This document shows positions 1 to 13,225 of a DNA stretch of 64,000 nucleotides, piece by piece. Under the pieces are notes generated by a model. That model did not search any database. It was not told where the DNA came from and saw only the letters and a list, made by a program, of their open reading frames with translations. The translations under genes and the position numbers were made by a program. This DNA comes from Plecoglossus altivelis (taxonomy: Eukaryota; Chordata; Actinopteri; Osmeriformes; Plecoglossidae): positions 9,499,137 to 9,563,136 of the forward strand of contig BROE01000011.1 in the NCBI GenBank assembly GCA_036571765.1. Direction: 5' to 3'. Position 1 is the stretch's first letter, and each line of letters begins with the position of its first letter.

Positions 1-3000
1 GGCTTTCCTCTTCTCCTCCAAGAACTGACTGGGAATCAGTCCTGTGGCTCCCTCAGCCACATGACACGCCTGGTGGAGCACACAACACAGGCCTGAACAC
101 AGCAGCCCACCGTCCAATCATCGCGCCGTCACAAACTCCTAACCTTGCAGCCCACTGCCACTGTTAACACCTTCAACAAGGCAAAATAGCCCAAGCACGT
201 CCTCCCGTGACCTTTGACCTCTTCTACAACCTTCTAGAAAGAAACCAAGAGAGGGAGGAGAGACGTCTGCTAGAGACGCCGCAGGGCTGCTCACCTGCCA
301 CCAGTTGGGGTCCTCTCTGTTGACGATCTGAAGAACATCCCCGCGCTTGAAGGCAAGCCCCGCCTCCCGGCAGGGGATCAGGCTGTCGCTGGCCGGGTTG
401 TAGTCGAAATGCGGCTGCACGTACACCTGAGAACAGACATGCACTCGGTTCCAAAATACAGCTGACTCAGCCAAAGATCTAAGGATAAGACAATATACGC
501 TGTTTTCAGGACTTTCGCCGTCTGCACACAACGCCAACCCTAACCTAACCCACAACGTCTGACGTAAGGTCATAATTTGATGCTTTAAAAGAGGGTTGGA
601 GATAAAGTGGATGTTTTGGGTTGAAATACCATAACATACATTGTCTGTTTAGACACTACACACATGCTGAAATGCAGATTTCAAAAGGTTACGGTCAATG
701 ACACGTACACAGGCTTTTTTCATCCCATGCCAGGTGGGAGACTGGTCTGGGTTTGTGTAAGCTTATATAAGCAGGCAGTCAGAGATAAACAACAAAACAA
801 GCTTCTGAAACTCAGCACACACAATCACCTTACAGACCAAGTCAGTTATTACATACTATTCTATTTCCATCCAGCCAGGAAAAAGTGAGAATCAATCTGA
901 TTGCTGATTCTTAAATTCTTGATTCTATACAGTTTTTGGGGTAAAAGCATAACCCTTTTCTAATGTTTGAAGAAAAACACAGTCAATGTCCCCCTAGTGA
1001 TTACAGTGTGTGTGTGTGTGTGTTTATGTGTAAGTGTGTGTGTGTGTGCGTGTGTCTGCCCCAGATACCTTGTGGAGTGTTATTAATAAGGCTCCCAGAG
1101 TTCAAATTCCAATGCTCGGCATTCTGGGATAGCCCAAGGACATTTAACCAGTATCTCACCAACACCAAACATAGTAGACGTTTTAGAACCTAATCTTTTC
1201 TGTGCGTGTCTGTGTGTGCTTGGGTATGCGTGTGTCTCTGCGTGCATGCGTGTGTGTTTCTGTATGTGTGTCTGTGCGTGTGTACCTGCGGTGGTGCAGG
1301 GGCATCCCTGTAGCTGGGTAAGATCTTGAGGGTGATTCCTCCGCTGCAGTCCTTAAGCATCTCCTGCAGCTCTGTGGGGTTGTTCCCCACATCCCGCCCA
1401 TTCACTTCCTTGATGATGTCACCGACGTGCAGCAGACCCTGTCTGTCGATCATGCCGCCGTGTAGGATCCTGGCGATGACCAGGTCGTCCTTCTCCACGC
1501 GGAACGTCACACCCTAGACAGAAGGATGCCTCGCTGTGATTAGATATAGATCGATAGAACCGTGACGATTTAATTCGATCGATAGAACCGTGTCGATTTA
1601 ATTCGATGCGCACTCACTGAACTACATATTCCAGGTCTGTTACTGTAAAGCAAATCACCTGTAGACGTGTTGTATTTCACTTCACAACAGGAGGCCCATA
1701 CTGTCAAAAAGCTTCAACTGGTCGTTGACACATATGCACACAGACACACAAACCCACCAGCGGTTCGCCAGCCTTCTTGCGGATGCCGATCATGCGTACA
1801 GCGTCAGCCTGCATCAGGGCACTGTTCACCAAGGCGTCATTCGTCATATCGGCTGGGGGAGGAGCTTCGTAACCCTTCGACGCCACCATATCATGGGCCT
1901 CCAGAAGCGACTGACAAAGAACAGACAGTACAGACGAGAGATCAGGAGAGAGGGACGAGCCGGGGGAGGGGGTGAGATAGTGCCGGATAGTTCCAGATAG
2001 TGCAGTTTGCGATGCACTCTCTCTCTCTTAGTAGGTCAAGGGATCCTTCAGCTGAGAGAAAAGCCCTCTCTCCGTTCATGAGGAGACGTGGGTGGTATTC
2101 ACATGGGAATAATGTGAGTGAGTGAGCACGTGAGTGAGCACGTGAGTGAGCACGTGAGTGAGCACATGAGTGAGTACGTGAGTGAGTGAGTGAGTGAGTG
2201 AGCAAGTGAATGAGTGAGTGAGTAAGGGAGTGAACAAGTGAGTGAGTGATTGAGCGAGCGAGGGAGTGAGTGAGTGAGCAAGTGAGTGCTTGAGAGAAAG
2301 ATGGTACCTGGAAGTGGGGCTCCTGAAGGATTCTGGAGAGTTCTGCAGCGCTGTCGTCACGGACAGTGAGGCTGCTGATGTCTCCCAGGATCTCAGTAAC
2401 CAGCTCCACGTTGTTGTCCTGGACCGCCTCTAACTTCACATCCTCCAATCGCTCGTGAGCCTGGAAAGATCGGTGGGGTCACAGGGTTCAAGGTTAAAAA
2501 CCCTGTTGGTTTCACACCCAGAGAGAGGAGATGTTGATTCTAAAGGGTAGCTAGGTGATATTTTTATGTTGATCTGCCATATTGCCATTTAGTAGGGTTG
2601 TGTTGGAGTATGAGGCACTGGGACATTCTATGAGGCATGTGTAATGAGTTGCTTTCAAAGATGCTGGCACTAATATCTCAACGCAGCGCAGCATTCAGCT
2701 TTAAGCAGAACTACAACTATGCTTTTATTGCTCTTCGTCTTTCTATTCAGTGCAGGGGGGGAGGCATAACCGCTCTTCTCGACTGCCAAATGGCAGCTAG
2801 TAAAACATGGTTGAGTGCGACGGTCATCTTGGGCTCTGCCACCACAGAGGGTCTGTCACCTCCAGGGTCAGCTGTCCCCCCTGCCACTGCCCTGCCCTCT
2901 CTGGGCTGTCACTTCCAGCCCCATGGCTGGATGGTCAGCTCAACTGAGCCCCTGACTAACTCACGATGACATCATCCCCATGTCTAGCCGAAGCTCCAGC

Positions 3001-3354
3001 CCTTGGGGTGACGAGGACACGCTGACCTCACTAGTGGCTGCAGATGTTCTGTCTGTGCGTGTCTGCAATATGTGCTCCCCTTCACATTGATGGGTTAGTG
3101 CCTGTTCCAACCTGTGTGTTTGCTTGGGTGTGTGTTACCTTGAGCGCAGTTGACCCTTAGCAAGCGCCTACAGCCGTGGCTCTAGGCTGTCTGTGTGTTA
3201 GTCTCTGTGTGTGTTCGCCTCTATGTGTGTGTGCTACCTTGGCGAGTGAGCGTACAATAGGACTCTCCATAATGCCTCGCAGGAAGATGAGGTCTATGTC
3301 CTTGGCCCCCGTAGAGTTGGGCAAGTCGCCCAGGTTATCCAACACCTGCTGCAT
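1..3354 (-). CDS. pals2: PALS2/MPP6 MAGUK scaffold protein, 5' half (partial, runs off left edge)
   Basis: Membrane-associated guanylate kinase (p55 family) that scaffolds cell-junction and polarity complexes at the plasma membrane. Coding exons on the minus strand, in order: 3238-3354, 2308-2460, 1758-1910, 1286-1513, 295-426, 1-69 (continues left). All have GT-AG ends and phase 0 joins, giving 284 residues. Residues 1-about 125 are the L27 pair (starts MQQVLDNLGDLPNSTGAKDI). About 130-215 is a PDZ domain with the GEPLGVTF carboxylate-binding loop. From 218 an SH3 domain starts (HFDYNP, NREDPNWWQ). The rest of the SH3, hook and guanylate-kinase parts should lie left of the window; the family is about 540 aa. 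The start ATG (3354) sits two bases inside an acceptor (AG at 3357-3358), so a coding exon can be spliced upstream (see 6094-6229). PDZ residues such as GGMIDRQGLLHVGD fit MPP6 better than its paralog MPP2, and the npy neighbour agrees. Confidence 0.93.
1547..1607. repeat. Two-copy 28-bp tandem repeat
   Basis: Two near-identical 28-bp units beginning ATAGAACCGTG start at 1554 and 1582 and differ at few bases. They lie in the pals2 intron just upstream (in gene sense) of the PDZ exon 1286-1513. Confidence 0.8.
2113..2288. repeat. GAGT tetranucleotide / 12-bp minisatellite
   Basis: Tandem GTGAGTGAGCAC units (12 bp) grade into plain GAGT repeats. The repeat fills much of the short pals2 intron 1911-2307, starting about 20 bp from a splice donor. 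The repeated Ser/Leu/Thr/His frames it produces on the minus strand are not genes. Confidence 0.9.
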
Positions 3355-3356
3355 GG

Positions 3357-4001
3357 CTGCGGAGACCAAGGGAAAGGGACAGAGAGGGAGACCTCAGAGT
3401 TCAGTCCAATACAGACGGACACAAGCTCAGGCAGGGAACTATAAGAAGGCGATAGATGTGCAATGCTATGTTATGCTGTACTGTTGGCACCCACGCATAC
3501 ACACAGTCACATAACTAAGGGTTACAGACAGATAGTGTGTTTGAAAGAGTTATTCTCACAGACACAGACACAGAGGTGTCATCCACAGACACAGCCTACT
3601 GTAATTTAGCGGGACGCTAGGCAGCGCAGATTTAAGTTCTGAGACCGGCAGTCATGACGGTAACTCTGTCCACGTTTGCAAATGTAGCGCTTTGGACCGG
3701 GATCTGATCCAATTCAAAGTGAAGGGTTATCCAGCGGAGAAGGACTTCCGTTTAGGAACGGTTCTGTCGGATTATCTTCGTTTCAATCCGGTCCCCTGCT
3801 GCAGACTCCCGTGAGTGTCTGTGCTGCTGTCCTTAGTGAGTGTGCGAGTGTGTGTGTGTTTGTGCATGTGTGTGTACGTGTGTGTGCGTGTAACAGCGTG
3901 AGAGTGAGAGAGACAGTGGACTGTAGGTGTACGCATGCTAACACCTTAAAGCCAGGGTCTAAAAGTCCCTGTAAACCCCTGTAATACACTTACAGATCGT
4001 G

Positions 4002-4068
<67 letters not shown>

Positions 4069-6093
4069 GCGTGTGTTTGTGAGTGTGTGTGCGTGGGTGG
4101 GCATGTAGAATGTACGTGTGCGTTCACCATCATCTGGTTCCTGCTCCTGCCGAAGGCTTTATTAGCCATTTATCATTGCTCCCTATCTTAAAACTCCCTC
4201 TCGCTCTCTCTGTCGCGGAAACGCAACGTACACACACACACACTACTGCTGAGCTGGGAATTCTGAAGCTTATATAGTCATGTGACTGGCAGCTAGAAGT
4301 GTAGCAGAGGAAGGTGACTTTTCAAAAGCTGAGGAGGACACACAAGCAAACACACCAAGAACACGCCTACACACACTTACACAAAGATATACATACACAT
4401 ACACAAAGATATACACACACGTACACAAACAAAATTGGTTTGTAAACATACATTTTAGGCCTCTGTAAGTCAATACATTTAGGAAGAACTATAAACATCT
4501 TTGGAGTCTAAATCAGAGCACCTACTCAACCAAAAACAGACACTCAATCCACCACCAACAAACTTACTGTTTGAAACCATTTGTAATTCCAGCATACGCA
4601 CCCACACATCCATACATGAACACAAAAACAACCATTAAACTGCCCCTTTGATTACAGTTCACTCACTAGGCAGAAGTCATCTCTTATATAAACGTTGCTA
4701 TACAGAGGCCACACACATGAAAGTGCATGTGACTGAAATGGTCTCACTGCACCACACAAACTTAACACCCTGGCAGAAACGCCTACACGCCAACGGGCGA
4801 AGATCTTGAGGCTCCAGGAAGATCTTGTGCTTCTAAATTCCACAGAAGAAATGTGTGACTTCACACAGACATGTGGGTTTCTGCGTCTTGTGTGCTTAGA
4901 GGGTACATGCGTGTGTCTGTGAATGTGTAAGACAGACAGATAGTGACACGGACACACACAGATAGAGTGTGTGTGTCCATGAGAGAGGGTACATGTGTGC
5001 TTTGTTCAGACTTCATGAACACTTTTGTCTGTGTCAGATAAGGAACCCATTAAGCTGCTCCCTCAAAGCTGCTTCATCGATCCCGATAAACAACAACGCA
5101 TGTCTGAGGTGTCCCCTAGCGTGGCTACTGTAACAGACGGGTTTCCATGAGAAGACTTGCCAGACAGGACTGGTATCCCAGCAACAGGGATGTTTCCACT
5201 CTGATGTATAGCAGAACCAAGGTACGAAAAGCCCTATAGATCATCTCTGAGTTGACCTTTGCACTCTGGGTCAAGTGGTTATGTCATTCTGTCCTCTACA
5301 TTAAGATCGAACAGGTTCGTCCACCTCATCGGCTAGAGTTTAAAAGTCGCTGCCACGTATTCGAGTTGAATATTTTTTGATCAACCACAGAATTGTCCAA
5401 ATATGCCATTGTGTGGTGAGAAAGAGGGATGAATTTAAGCCTTATTAAAAATAGATCCATTCTAATCCTAGATTGACATGCAAATACACACACACACTCA
5501 CGTCGACTGTACAAGCGCGCACTCACTGCAACCACACACACACCCGAAAGCACTCGACAGAAAATGAAAAAAGAGCTTTTTGAAACAAGCAAATCATCTG
5601 GAAGAGGAAAGAAATGCTGTTCTATTTCATTCACCCCTTTATTTTAACTTCAGAAGCAGAGTAATCTCTTTCCCACTTGCCCGCTCTCCCTCATCATGCA
5701 TCATGTGGCTTTTCTCCTGTACTGGGAAACTAGCCCCCCTCCCTTCAAGACTTAAAACGGATCACAGAAGTAATCTAATAATCAGTCGAATCTTTCAGCC
5801 TGTTTCCTCCTTCAATACCTCACAATCTCCCACCCAGAGATGCTGTTAACTATTCAGGCAACCCAAAACTACCCCGAAACAATCATGGAGTAGCAGCTCT
5901 CCAAAACATGTGACTGAGATAGCTTGCCCCAATAACGAAAGATACATTGAAGGCCTGTTACATATAACGATCTGGCAACCCATGTTCTATCCACACAATG
6001 AACTGAGAAACAGCCCGAGGGCTGAGGAACAGCTGGAGCATGTGCTGCGTTTTCACTTCTCATTGAAAAATATCTGGCAACTTGGTTTCTCAC
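3357..6093 (-). other. pals2 intron, rich in GT/CA microsatellite
   Basis: This holds no coding exon that I can support. It contains a long GT repeat (4003-4084), GT-rich stretches at 3837-3892 and CA-rich stretches at 4380-4430. The other open frames here are short and low-complexity. Confidence 0.6.
4003..4084. repeat. Long (GT)n dinucleotide microsatellite
   Basis: An almost uninterrupted GT repeat within a pals2 intron, with a few GC variants towards its right end. Confidence 0.95.
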
Positions 6094-6229
6094 CTCCTGG
6101 TGTGTCGGCCCCCAGCGCGGGCTCCGCGGCCCCCTCCTCTCCAGCTGCTGCTGCTGCCTCTGCCGGCCCGTCTAGGGGGGGCTCCACCTCCACCCCATTG
6201 GGACAGGCGTCCTCCATGGCTAGGACCAT
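6094..6229 (-). CDS. pals2: Alternative N-terminal coding exon of pals2 (in-frame extension)
   Basis: An upstream exon reads ATG at 6229 (second in-frame ATG at 6217) through 45 codons to a GTGAGA donor (GT at 6092-6093). The single leftover G joins the CC before the ATG at 3354 to make GCC (Ala), so the frame runs straight into MQQVLDNL. The added peptide is acidic and Ala/Pro/Gly-rich (starts MVLAMEDACPNGVEVEPPLD) with no known domain. Human MPP2 also has isoforms with a short extension ending just before the same MQQV, which supports a real exon. The GC-richer sequence at 6230-6390 could be its 5'UTR with a promoter, or the exon could have an acceptor near 6268 and be spliced from the exon at 13830. 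The splice pattern is inferred. Confidence 0.65.
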
Positions 6230-7949
6230 CTCCGAGCACAATGCCGGCCTGCACAATGCTGCTGGACCACAGGTATGCTAGGCTAACCGCTAGTCGACAG
6301 CAAGTCAACCGCCGCCGCACTTGCCTGCCTCTGACTGCTCTGCTACGGGACGGAACAGCGCGAGCAATAGCCTCTAAAGATAAAGATAAAACAGGAAGGC
6401 AGAGAGAGAGAAGAGTGAGACGTCTTGAGAGAGAAGCAGAGAAGATACTGGACGCTGTTCTTCAAAGACAACTAGCAGGAAGGAAAGGAGGGATGGGAGA
6501 CAAAGAGGATGAATGGGTCAAACAATCGAGAGAGAGGTGAAAAGAAGAAGACACAATGGACAGAGAATTGAGCGACAGAGAAGGTGGAGGCCAATAGCTG
6601 ACATGCACAGATGTGGAGACATTCAGCCACTCTCAATCCCCTCCCTCACTATTGCCTTTGGTACCGCCCCCTTAGCCCCCTCACCCTCCCCCTCCTGCAC
6701 ACAACAAACACATCTAATCCCCCAATCCTTTCCTACATCGAAGGGTTGTGAGTACCCCCTCTCTTGCTTCCACCCCCCCCCCTTTATACACAGACACACA
6801 CACCCTCAGCCAGACCCCACCACACACACACAGACACACACACATCTTCTTTCGGCCAATTCTCCTCTCTTTACACAAATCATTCAGGCAACATACGACC
6901 CTCAGCAGACCCCCACTACCAAGAATCACTCCGCCCCTCGGACCAATTTTCAGGGTCACCCACACACCAACACACAGCCTTTGGCCAGACCCCCACATAC
7001 AGCACAGGCAGGCGTCACACATCTCTCAGCCAGAGCCTCCCACCCTCTCCACCCTCCAAATGGCAAGGTGTAAAGATGCTCGTTTCCTGGACAACATGAC
7101 CTCAGAACCAAACATTTCAAAAAACAGCCAAGGTTAACAAATGAAATATAATAATATGAAAGAAACCCCCACCTGAACGGGAAGCTGAACCATCCAAATA
7201 AATGAAAGTATTAGTCTCGTGAAATTAGTGCTACAAACTTTGACCTTTCCTCTTGCTTCTCACTCGATCAATTAATCAATATCAATAACTGACAATTCAG
7301 ATGATCAAGTTCATCAATAAACTGTGTTTGACAATATCTTGTCCTGAAGCAACTATCAGTAGCGTTTTCTTCAGACGTTTTCCTTTTTCTTCACATCATC
7401 TTGGGGCCCGCATCTAATAATTAAAAACAAAGCAATTTTAAGTGAAACACATCCACGAAGCAATCACACATCGTAATCTTCACCTGTTTATTACATTAGT
7501 CAATCTACGTAAGTGCAAAAGGGGGGATTAGGGTCTGACCCATGAAATTAACCAACTTAGAGCCCTTCTCCTTGCCCCCTACCTTGCAAACAAGACCCCT
7601 ACATGCCCTTCTTCCGCAACCCTTCCATTGCCCTCTTCCCGTTTTTGAGGAAAAGCGGCAGGGGGGGTCATTCCTTCTCTGAGGCTAGACAGAGCACTCT
7701 GGGTAAAAAGGACCTCAAAGCTCCTGCCAGTCAACACATCTGGGTACTAACAGTGCCGCCTGCCAGTTCTCTTGCATTGTTGTTGACCCTCCCTCTGCCC
7801 CGTGCTAACACCCACAGGAAGTGTAGATGTGACTCACCACTTCAAGACTCTATACTTGTAAGAGCTTTATGAAAGCTGCCACAGTGAACTGGCCCCTGGA
7901 CACCAAGTATCTCTCTGTCATCCTTTTCCCCTGGACTCCCCTGCTCTTT

Positions 7950-7950
<1 letters not shown>

Positions 7951-8008
<58 letters not shown>

Positions 8009-8107
8009 TATCTCCCCGCTCTCTCTCCCTTTCTCTCCCTCTCTGTCTATCTCTCCCCCTCTTTCTCCACCTCCCCTCTCCCTCCCTCTCTCTCTCCCAC
8101 TCTGCAC
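7951..8107. repeat. (CT)n microsatellite and pyrimidine tract
   Basis: A pure CT repeat of about 50 bp is followed by about 100 bp of interrupted CT/CCT sequence, inside the 5' intron of pals2. Confidence 0.95.
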
Positions 8108-9412
8108 ATCAAGTCCCTCCCACTATGTCACAGCTGCACTGTAAGAGGATAGATAGATGATCTGCCACACTCTAATCTGCCCCCCCCCCCACACACATCC
8201 CTACCTCCATCATCTACACCCCTCCCCCACTCAGCCCCCCAGCAGGACACAGAGCAGGATTATCATCCGGTCGCTAAAAACCCAGGATTACGGAATCTAC
8301 TCTGAATTCCGCTGCCTGGCATATCCTCTCCTTTTTGCTCTGTCTTTCTCTCTGTCTCCCTCTCTCTCTTTCTTCCTCTCCAGGTTTGTCTCTTTCTTTA
8401 TTCCCGCCACAACAACCAAATAATGTGACTACAGGACAGACCCTAAACATAGTGGATTGTACATGAGCAAATCAAAAGAGTAGGACGGAGAAGGTAATTT
8501 ACTGTAGATTGCTATGGCTCACAAGCACAGCAGTACAATGGCTTTACGTCAGAGTGCCTTCTAGATGTGATGTTGTTGTGTTAAGTAGTCAAGACTTTAG
8601 CCGTAGTTTCAAAACAGCCTGCCATGTTAGAGTTAAGTCAAACTGTGCACAGACATAATCTAATCTTCTAACCTGTGATCATGGTTGTGTGTGAGTCAGG
8701 ATTGAGCTGTGAAGGTAATAATCACTGTCACTCAACTATAACACCTCAAGTCAACATAGTAGCAATTTGAGGGGGCGTGCGGCCTAGCTAGGCAACGACC
8801 GAGGAGAGCTTAGAATACCTGTCTCATCTCGTTCTATTCAGACACGCAAGCGCTCACGTTAAGTGCACCTTCTCTCCCAAAAGATGAGTGACAAGAGCAC
8901 AATTCCAACCTCAGTATTCAGCCGAGGCAGACACTCCAGAACACTGTGTGTCATGAGTAGAGGGCAGGTGCGCTCGTTTTGTTTACCTTTGCCAGACGGA
9001 GTGCCCCAATCCTCCCTGTTCTGCTACAGCCAGCTCATCCGTTCACGCCACAGACCTCTGAGGAGAAAAAGGAGAGCGACCACATCATCCATCTTATAAC
9101 GGGGAACACACACGCACAAACACACAAGACTTTCTTTGACATTTCTTTACTTTGACACGAGCCACAACATGTCCCTTTCGCAGTGTCTCGTTCCTGTCCC
9201 CGGCACGCCGTGGGCCCGCGTCACAGACAGCGGCCATTGTTCATCTCGGAGGGACAGCGAGGGACCCATTGTGTTAACATCCATTCAGAGGTGATGACAT
9301 CATCATGTGGTGACATGGTCATGTCACTGCAAGTGACACAGCACTAAACGTTCGAACCACAGGCAGAATACTATCCTTCGTTTTACATACACACAAACTT
9401 TCTGCATGTTTG

Positions 9413-9451
<39 letters not shown>
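9413..9451. repeat. Compound (TC)n(AC)n microsatellite
   Basis: A TC repeat passes directly into an AC repeat within the pals2 5' intron. Confidence 0.9.
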
Positions 9452-11416
9452 AACGCATGCACATGAAGCACACACTGTGTAGTCCCTCCATCCATCACCC
9501 CCTCTTCTATTGACAGTAAACTGTTGCAAACGGAGGCTTTCTAATAAACGGAGCCAAGGAGCGGAAGGCCCTCCTACGCCAGCTATAAACCATCGTAAAA
9601 TGAGCCACGAGGAAAAGACATCTACAAAAATCAACTGTTTTAATTACAACTATATAAACTCCAGCATGGATAATCCCCTTCCCTCCTCTTGACTTCTCTC
9701 TGCTTCTTTCTAGATAATTTCACCACAGATGTGGTGTCGTTTGAACATGAATATGTCAGTAATTGCAAAGGAGTGATAATACGCACTTAAATTAAGCCAG
9801 TTTGTGGGGCTGAATCTCCCCCTAATGTGGCATATGAAGGCCCTACTGGCCTCTTATCAGCCTGGATCTTAGCTTTCCTATGAGGCTGAAAGTGAGCTTC
9901 CACGCGCCCACACCTCCACCTTTCAGCAACATCCATAACCCCATTATAACCAGTGAGGGAGATTTATGGCTTAACCAGCACACATTATTTCAGGCCGACC
10001 TTTGGTCCTTCAACCTCTCTCTTTCAGGAGCTCTAATTTGTTGCCCATCAGTCACATTCGTGCTAATTGGTCCATTACAGCAGCAGGAAGCTTAGTGCCT
10101 CGTTTCATTACGCAATGTAGATTACACTGGACCAACACTCATTGGAAGTGATAGATATCCCTGGAAGAATGTTAATGGGCAAAAAGCAACTTGCACAATT
10201 CCACCTCCCATCAGGGCAAGTCAGTGGAGGACCTGGGGGCCCCCAATAGGCCTCCATGTCGGCACGGTAACAGAGGAGAAGTAGAAGAGGCGGCAGAGGA
10301 CACTGGGGCCACGGAGAGCGCATGCTGTGGCTCACAGAAAAGAAGCTAAGGATAAGAGAAGGGCGGGAGGGAGGGCAGTGTGGGAAGACTAACAAGAGAG
10401 GAGATGAGAGAAAACTTGCACTTAGGAAACAGCAGGGTCTTGGAGGGAGAAAAGAGAGGCTGCACACTGTCTCAAGTCAAACTCAAGTCTTCAAAAGAGA
10501 AGTTCATATCAAAAGGGAGATATGAAGTATAGAGAATCAGGAACTACATACAAAAATACTTCAGTTATGGCGAGTGAAGAAGAAGTTGAATAATGAAACA
10601 CCATGCTCCCATTGGCCGGCAGGGGATGAGGATGAACCAACCGATGCCCTCCCCCTGGTCCTGGTTGCCAAGCAGCCAGATGACGGACAGGTTGTGAAAG
10701 AGGGATTACTACGGATCAGGCTCTCTGGTTTTTGTGCAAAATGTAGCAACATATCATCTGTCTTGCACTTGCGAGAGAGACCTTGTGTGTGTATTTGGTG
10801 CCTGAGTGTTTGCAAGATACAGCAGAGATTCAGATTCTGATTCAGAGATAAGGCTGTTGAACACAGCGGCCTAAACATTTATCGGTTGTTTTAAGAAGTA
10901 TCTTACGTCTGTAAGTGTGTGTAAACCCCTTAACCCAATAGGGTCGGCTGGTCGTACATAGACACAACAGCAACACATTCAAACGTCACCAGAAACACTC
11001 ACACACATAAAAGCCAGTCATTAGGAGACATGCACACAAACACACATGAGAGAGTGTCCTTATTCTGCAGCTCCGTCTCCACAGCACTGGAAGCACGGAG
11101 GCCTGAGTGGAATGAAAGAACAGAGCCCTCGCACTGGGTTTCTCTCAGTCAACACGACTCACAAAGGGAAGGACGGCAACCCAGATTGCCTTTGAGCCGC
11201 CATGTCCTCCTGAGGAACCTCTGCTGCCCTGCTGAAGCTCTTGCACGAGCCAGTGGTAATTAGCGAAGTTTGCGGAAGCGCTCTTGATAACCGTTCCGTG
11301 AGTGACTGCGAGGGATAGCTGGGGGTAAGCTGTTCTACAAGCAAATCCCCTTTCACACAAACACACACGGAGATTGCTCACTGGCCCCCCTCCCCCTTCC
11401 CGCCTAACCCCTGGTC

Positions 11417-11452
11417 ACACACACACACACACTCACACACACACACACACAA
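11417..11452. repeat. (CA)n microsatellite
   Basis: A CA repeat with one CTCA interruption in the pals2 5' intron. Confidence 0.9.
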
Positions 11453-13201
11453 GCAGCCCCCTACCCCCAGTCATAACATATGTAGGTCACTATGTGTACA
11501 CGTGCCTCTGTATAAGAGGATTACACTACAAAGACCAACTTCGTTTTACCACATTAAAATAATAGTGTATAAGTATTCATCAAAAGGATCGATACAAAAT
11601 ACATACACTTCTTAGATTCTTATTTCTTAACTATTTGAAATCTAATATTCTTCCTTTATGACATTATTTTACTTTGGAGATGCTCGTTTCAACTGGCCAA
11701 TTACATCTGATTGAATTTGGCGACCGCAGCACATCGAAGCCACCCGATACCTAATGAGAAGCCATCTTAACGAGCATCCCGTGACATAACTCATCACGTC
11801 ACATGACCAAGCCTCTCTGGCTGTCCTCAGTCTCTCCCCTCCCAGGCTCCTCTCACTGTCTTCACACACTCACAGAGAAGTGGGTAGAAGAGAGAAAGAA
11901 AATGGGACAAGGACAGAGAGTGAGGGATGGGAGGAGGAGGGTTATGCAAGGATGTGGACTTGAACAAGAGGAATTGGACGGCTCCTGCCACATCTCCGTT
12001 TCAGGGTCGGTTCCCCGCGTCACTGTGCATCAGTGGAGTGAGTGGGGGAGTGAATGACTTCACTCTCTACAATCACCAGGATAAAAGATGTGCTGGTGAT
12101 GCCTGGTGACCTCACAATTCCACACAGTTAAAACCTTGCTGACTGAGTTGGTGGAGTAAGATGTGTTTCCACAGTCAGACATGAGGCCGACTCTAAATCC
12201 GTCAGGTCTTCCATAGTGTGGGTGGCTTTGGAACCAGTCCTGAAAATGACAGCAACAATGACTGGCCTGTGATGTATCTGTTGGTTTTTGTCTGAGGGAT
12301 AATTGCCAGGAGTAGGCAACGCTAGGTAATTCCTGTTCGTTTGCGTTAGCATGTATCGACGGACAGGGATAGCCAACTTGACTGGATCCCTATGTGGGCT
12401 GAGGATGACCTTTCAAAACACTTTTAAAGTATATTTGTCTGGAATAATGTACTTTACCTAAATGGACATCATAACTCAGCAAGTATAAAGTTAATAAAAT
12501 ATTTTCCTTCGTCAAGGACTTAGTAAGCCAGCACAACTCAAAGTCAACTGAAATATGCTGTCGACATCGAGCAGAACTGTGCCTCCGACCCTCGGAAGGT
12601 TCTGGAGTCTGAACCTGTTCTGAGGCTTGAACATCCCTTGCCTTAATTAACTTTCACAAATCGAATTCAGTCTGATATGACTGCTTCAGGGAAGACAGGA
12701 AGGACAGATGTATTGCTTTCTGAACATTGAGGAAATCTATTGGCCACTCTGGAGCCTCCACTGGTCACTGCCAGAAAAAGATCCCCAAGGAAGTGTCCAT
12801 CTTCAGGGTTTCCCCGTTTACGGGCACCTAATGAGTGGTCATGTAAGAGGCTACTCGAGACTCGTTTGCGCAACGACGGCAGACTGTGTCCATGCCAAAA
12901 AGCATTTAGTACAACTGAATTACTTTATGTCCATTATTTAGACGTCATCTGATAGAGTATCGACATGTGTATGGGTAATGTGATAGCAGGTTTCGACAGA
13001 ACGCTCAGATTTATCAGAAATAATCAATATCTGCGTCTGCCTTGTGGCTCTTGGCAGACTCGGGACAGGCAGCTTTTGCCAAGTCCCCAGACACCTGATC
13101 CACCCACGTCCATTCATGTATCTTAAGTTGTTTTAAGAGTGAGCTCAGACAGATACACAAAAAGCATAGCAACTATTTTTCAGACGTACGGTTCATATAA
13201 T

Positions 13202-13225
13202 CGCGAGGTGCGACACTACCTCGCG
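13202..13225. repeat. 8-bp perfect inverted repeat in CpG-rich sequence
   Basis: CGCGAGGT and its exact complement are separated by 8 bases, able to form a small hairpin. It lies in the pals2 5' intron about 0.6 kb inside the proposed first exon. Confidence 0.7.

Noticed and set aside
1942..2448. 168-codon minus frame with His/Ser/Leu/Thr repeats
   Set aside because: Only its first part is the pals2 exon 2308-2460; the rest is the GAGT minisatellite in the intron.
6513..7137. Pro/Thr/His-rich plus frames
   Set aside because: They follow CA- and CCC-rich intron sequence and have no splice or homology support.
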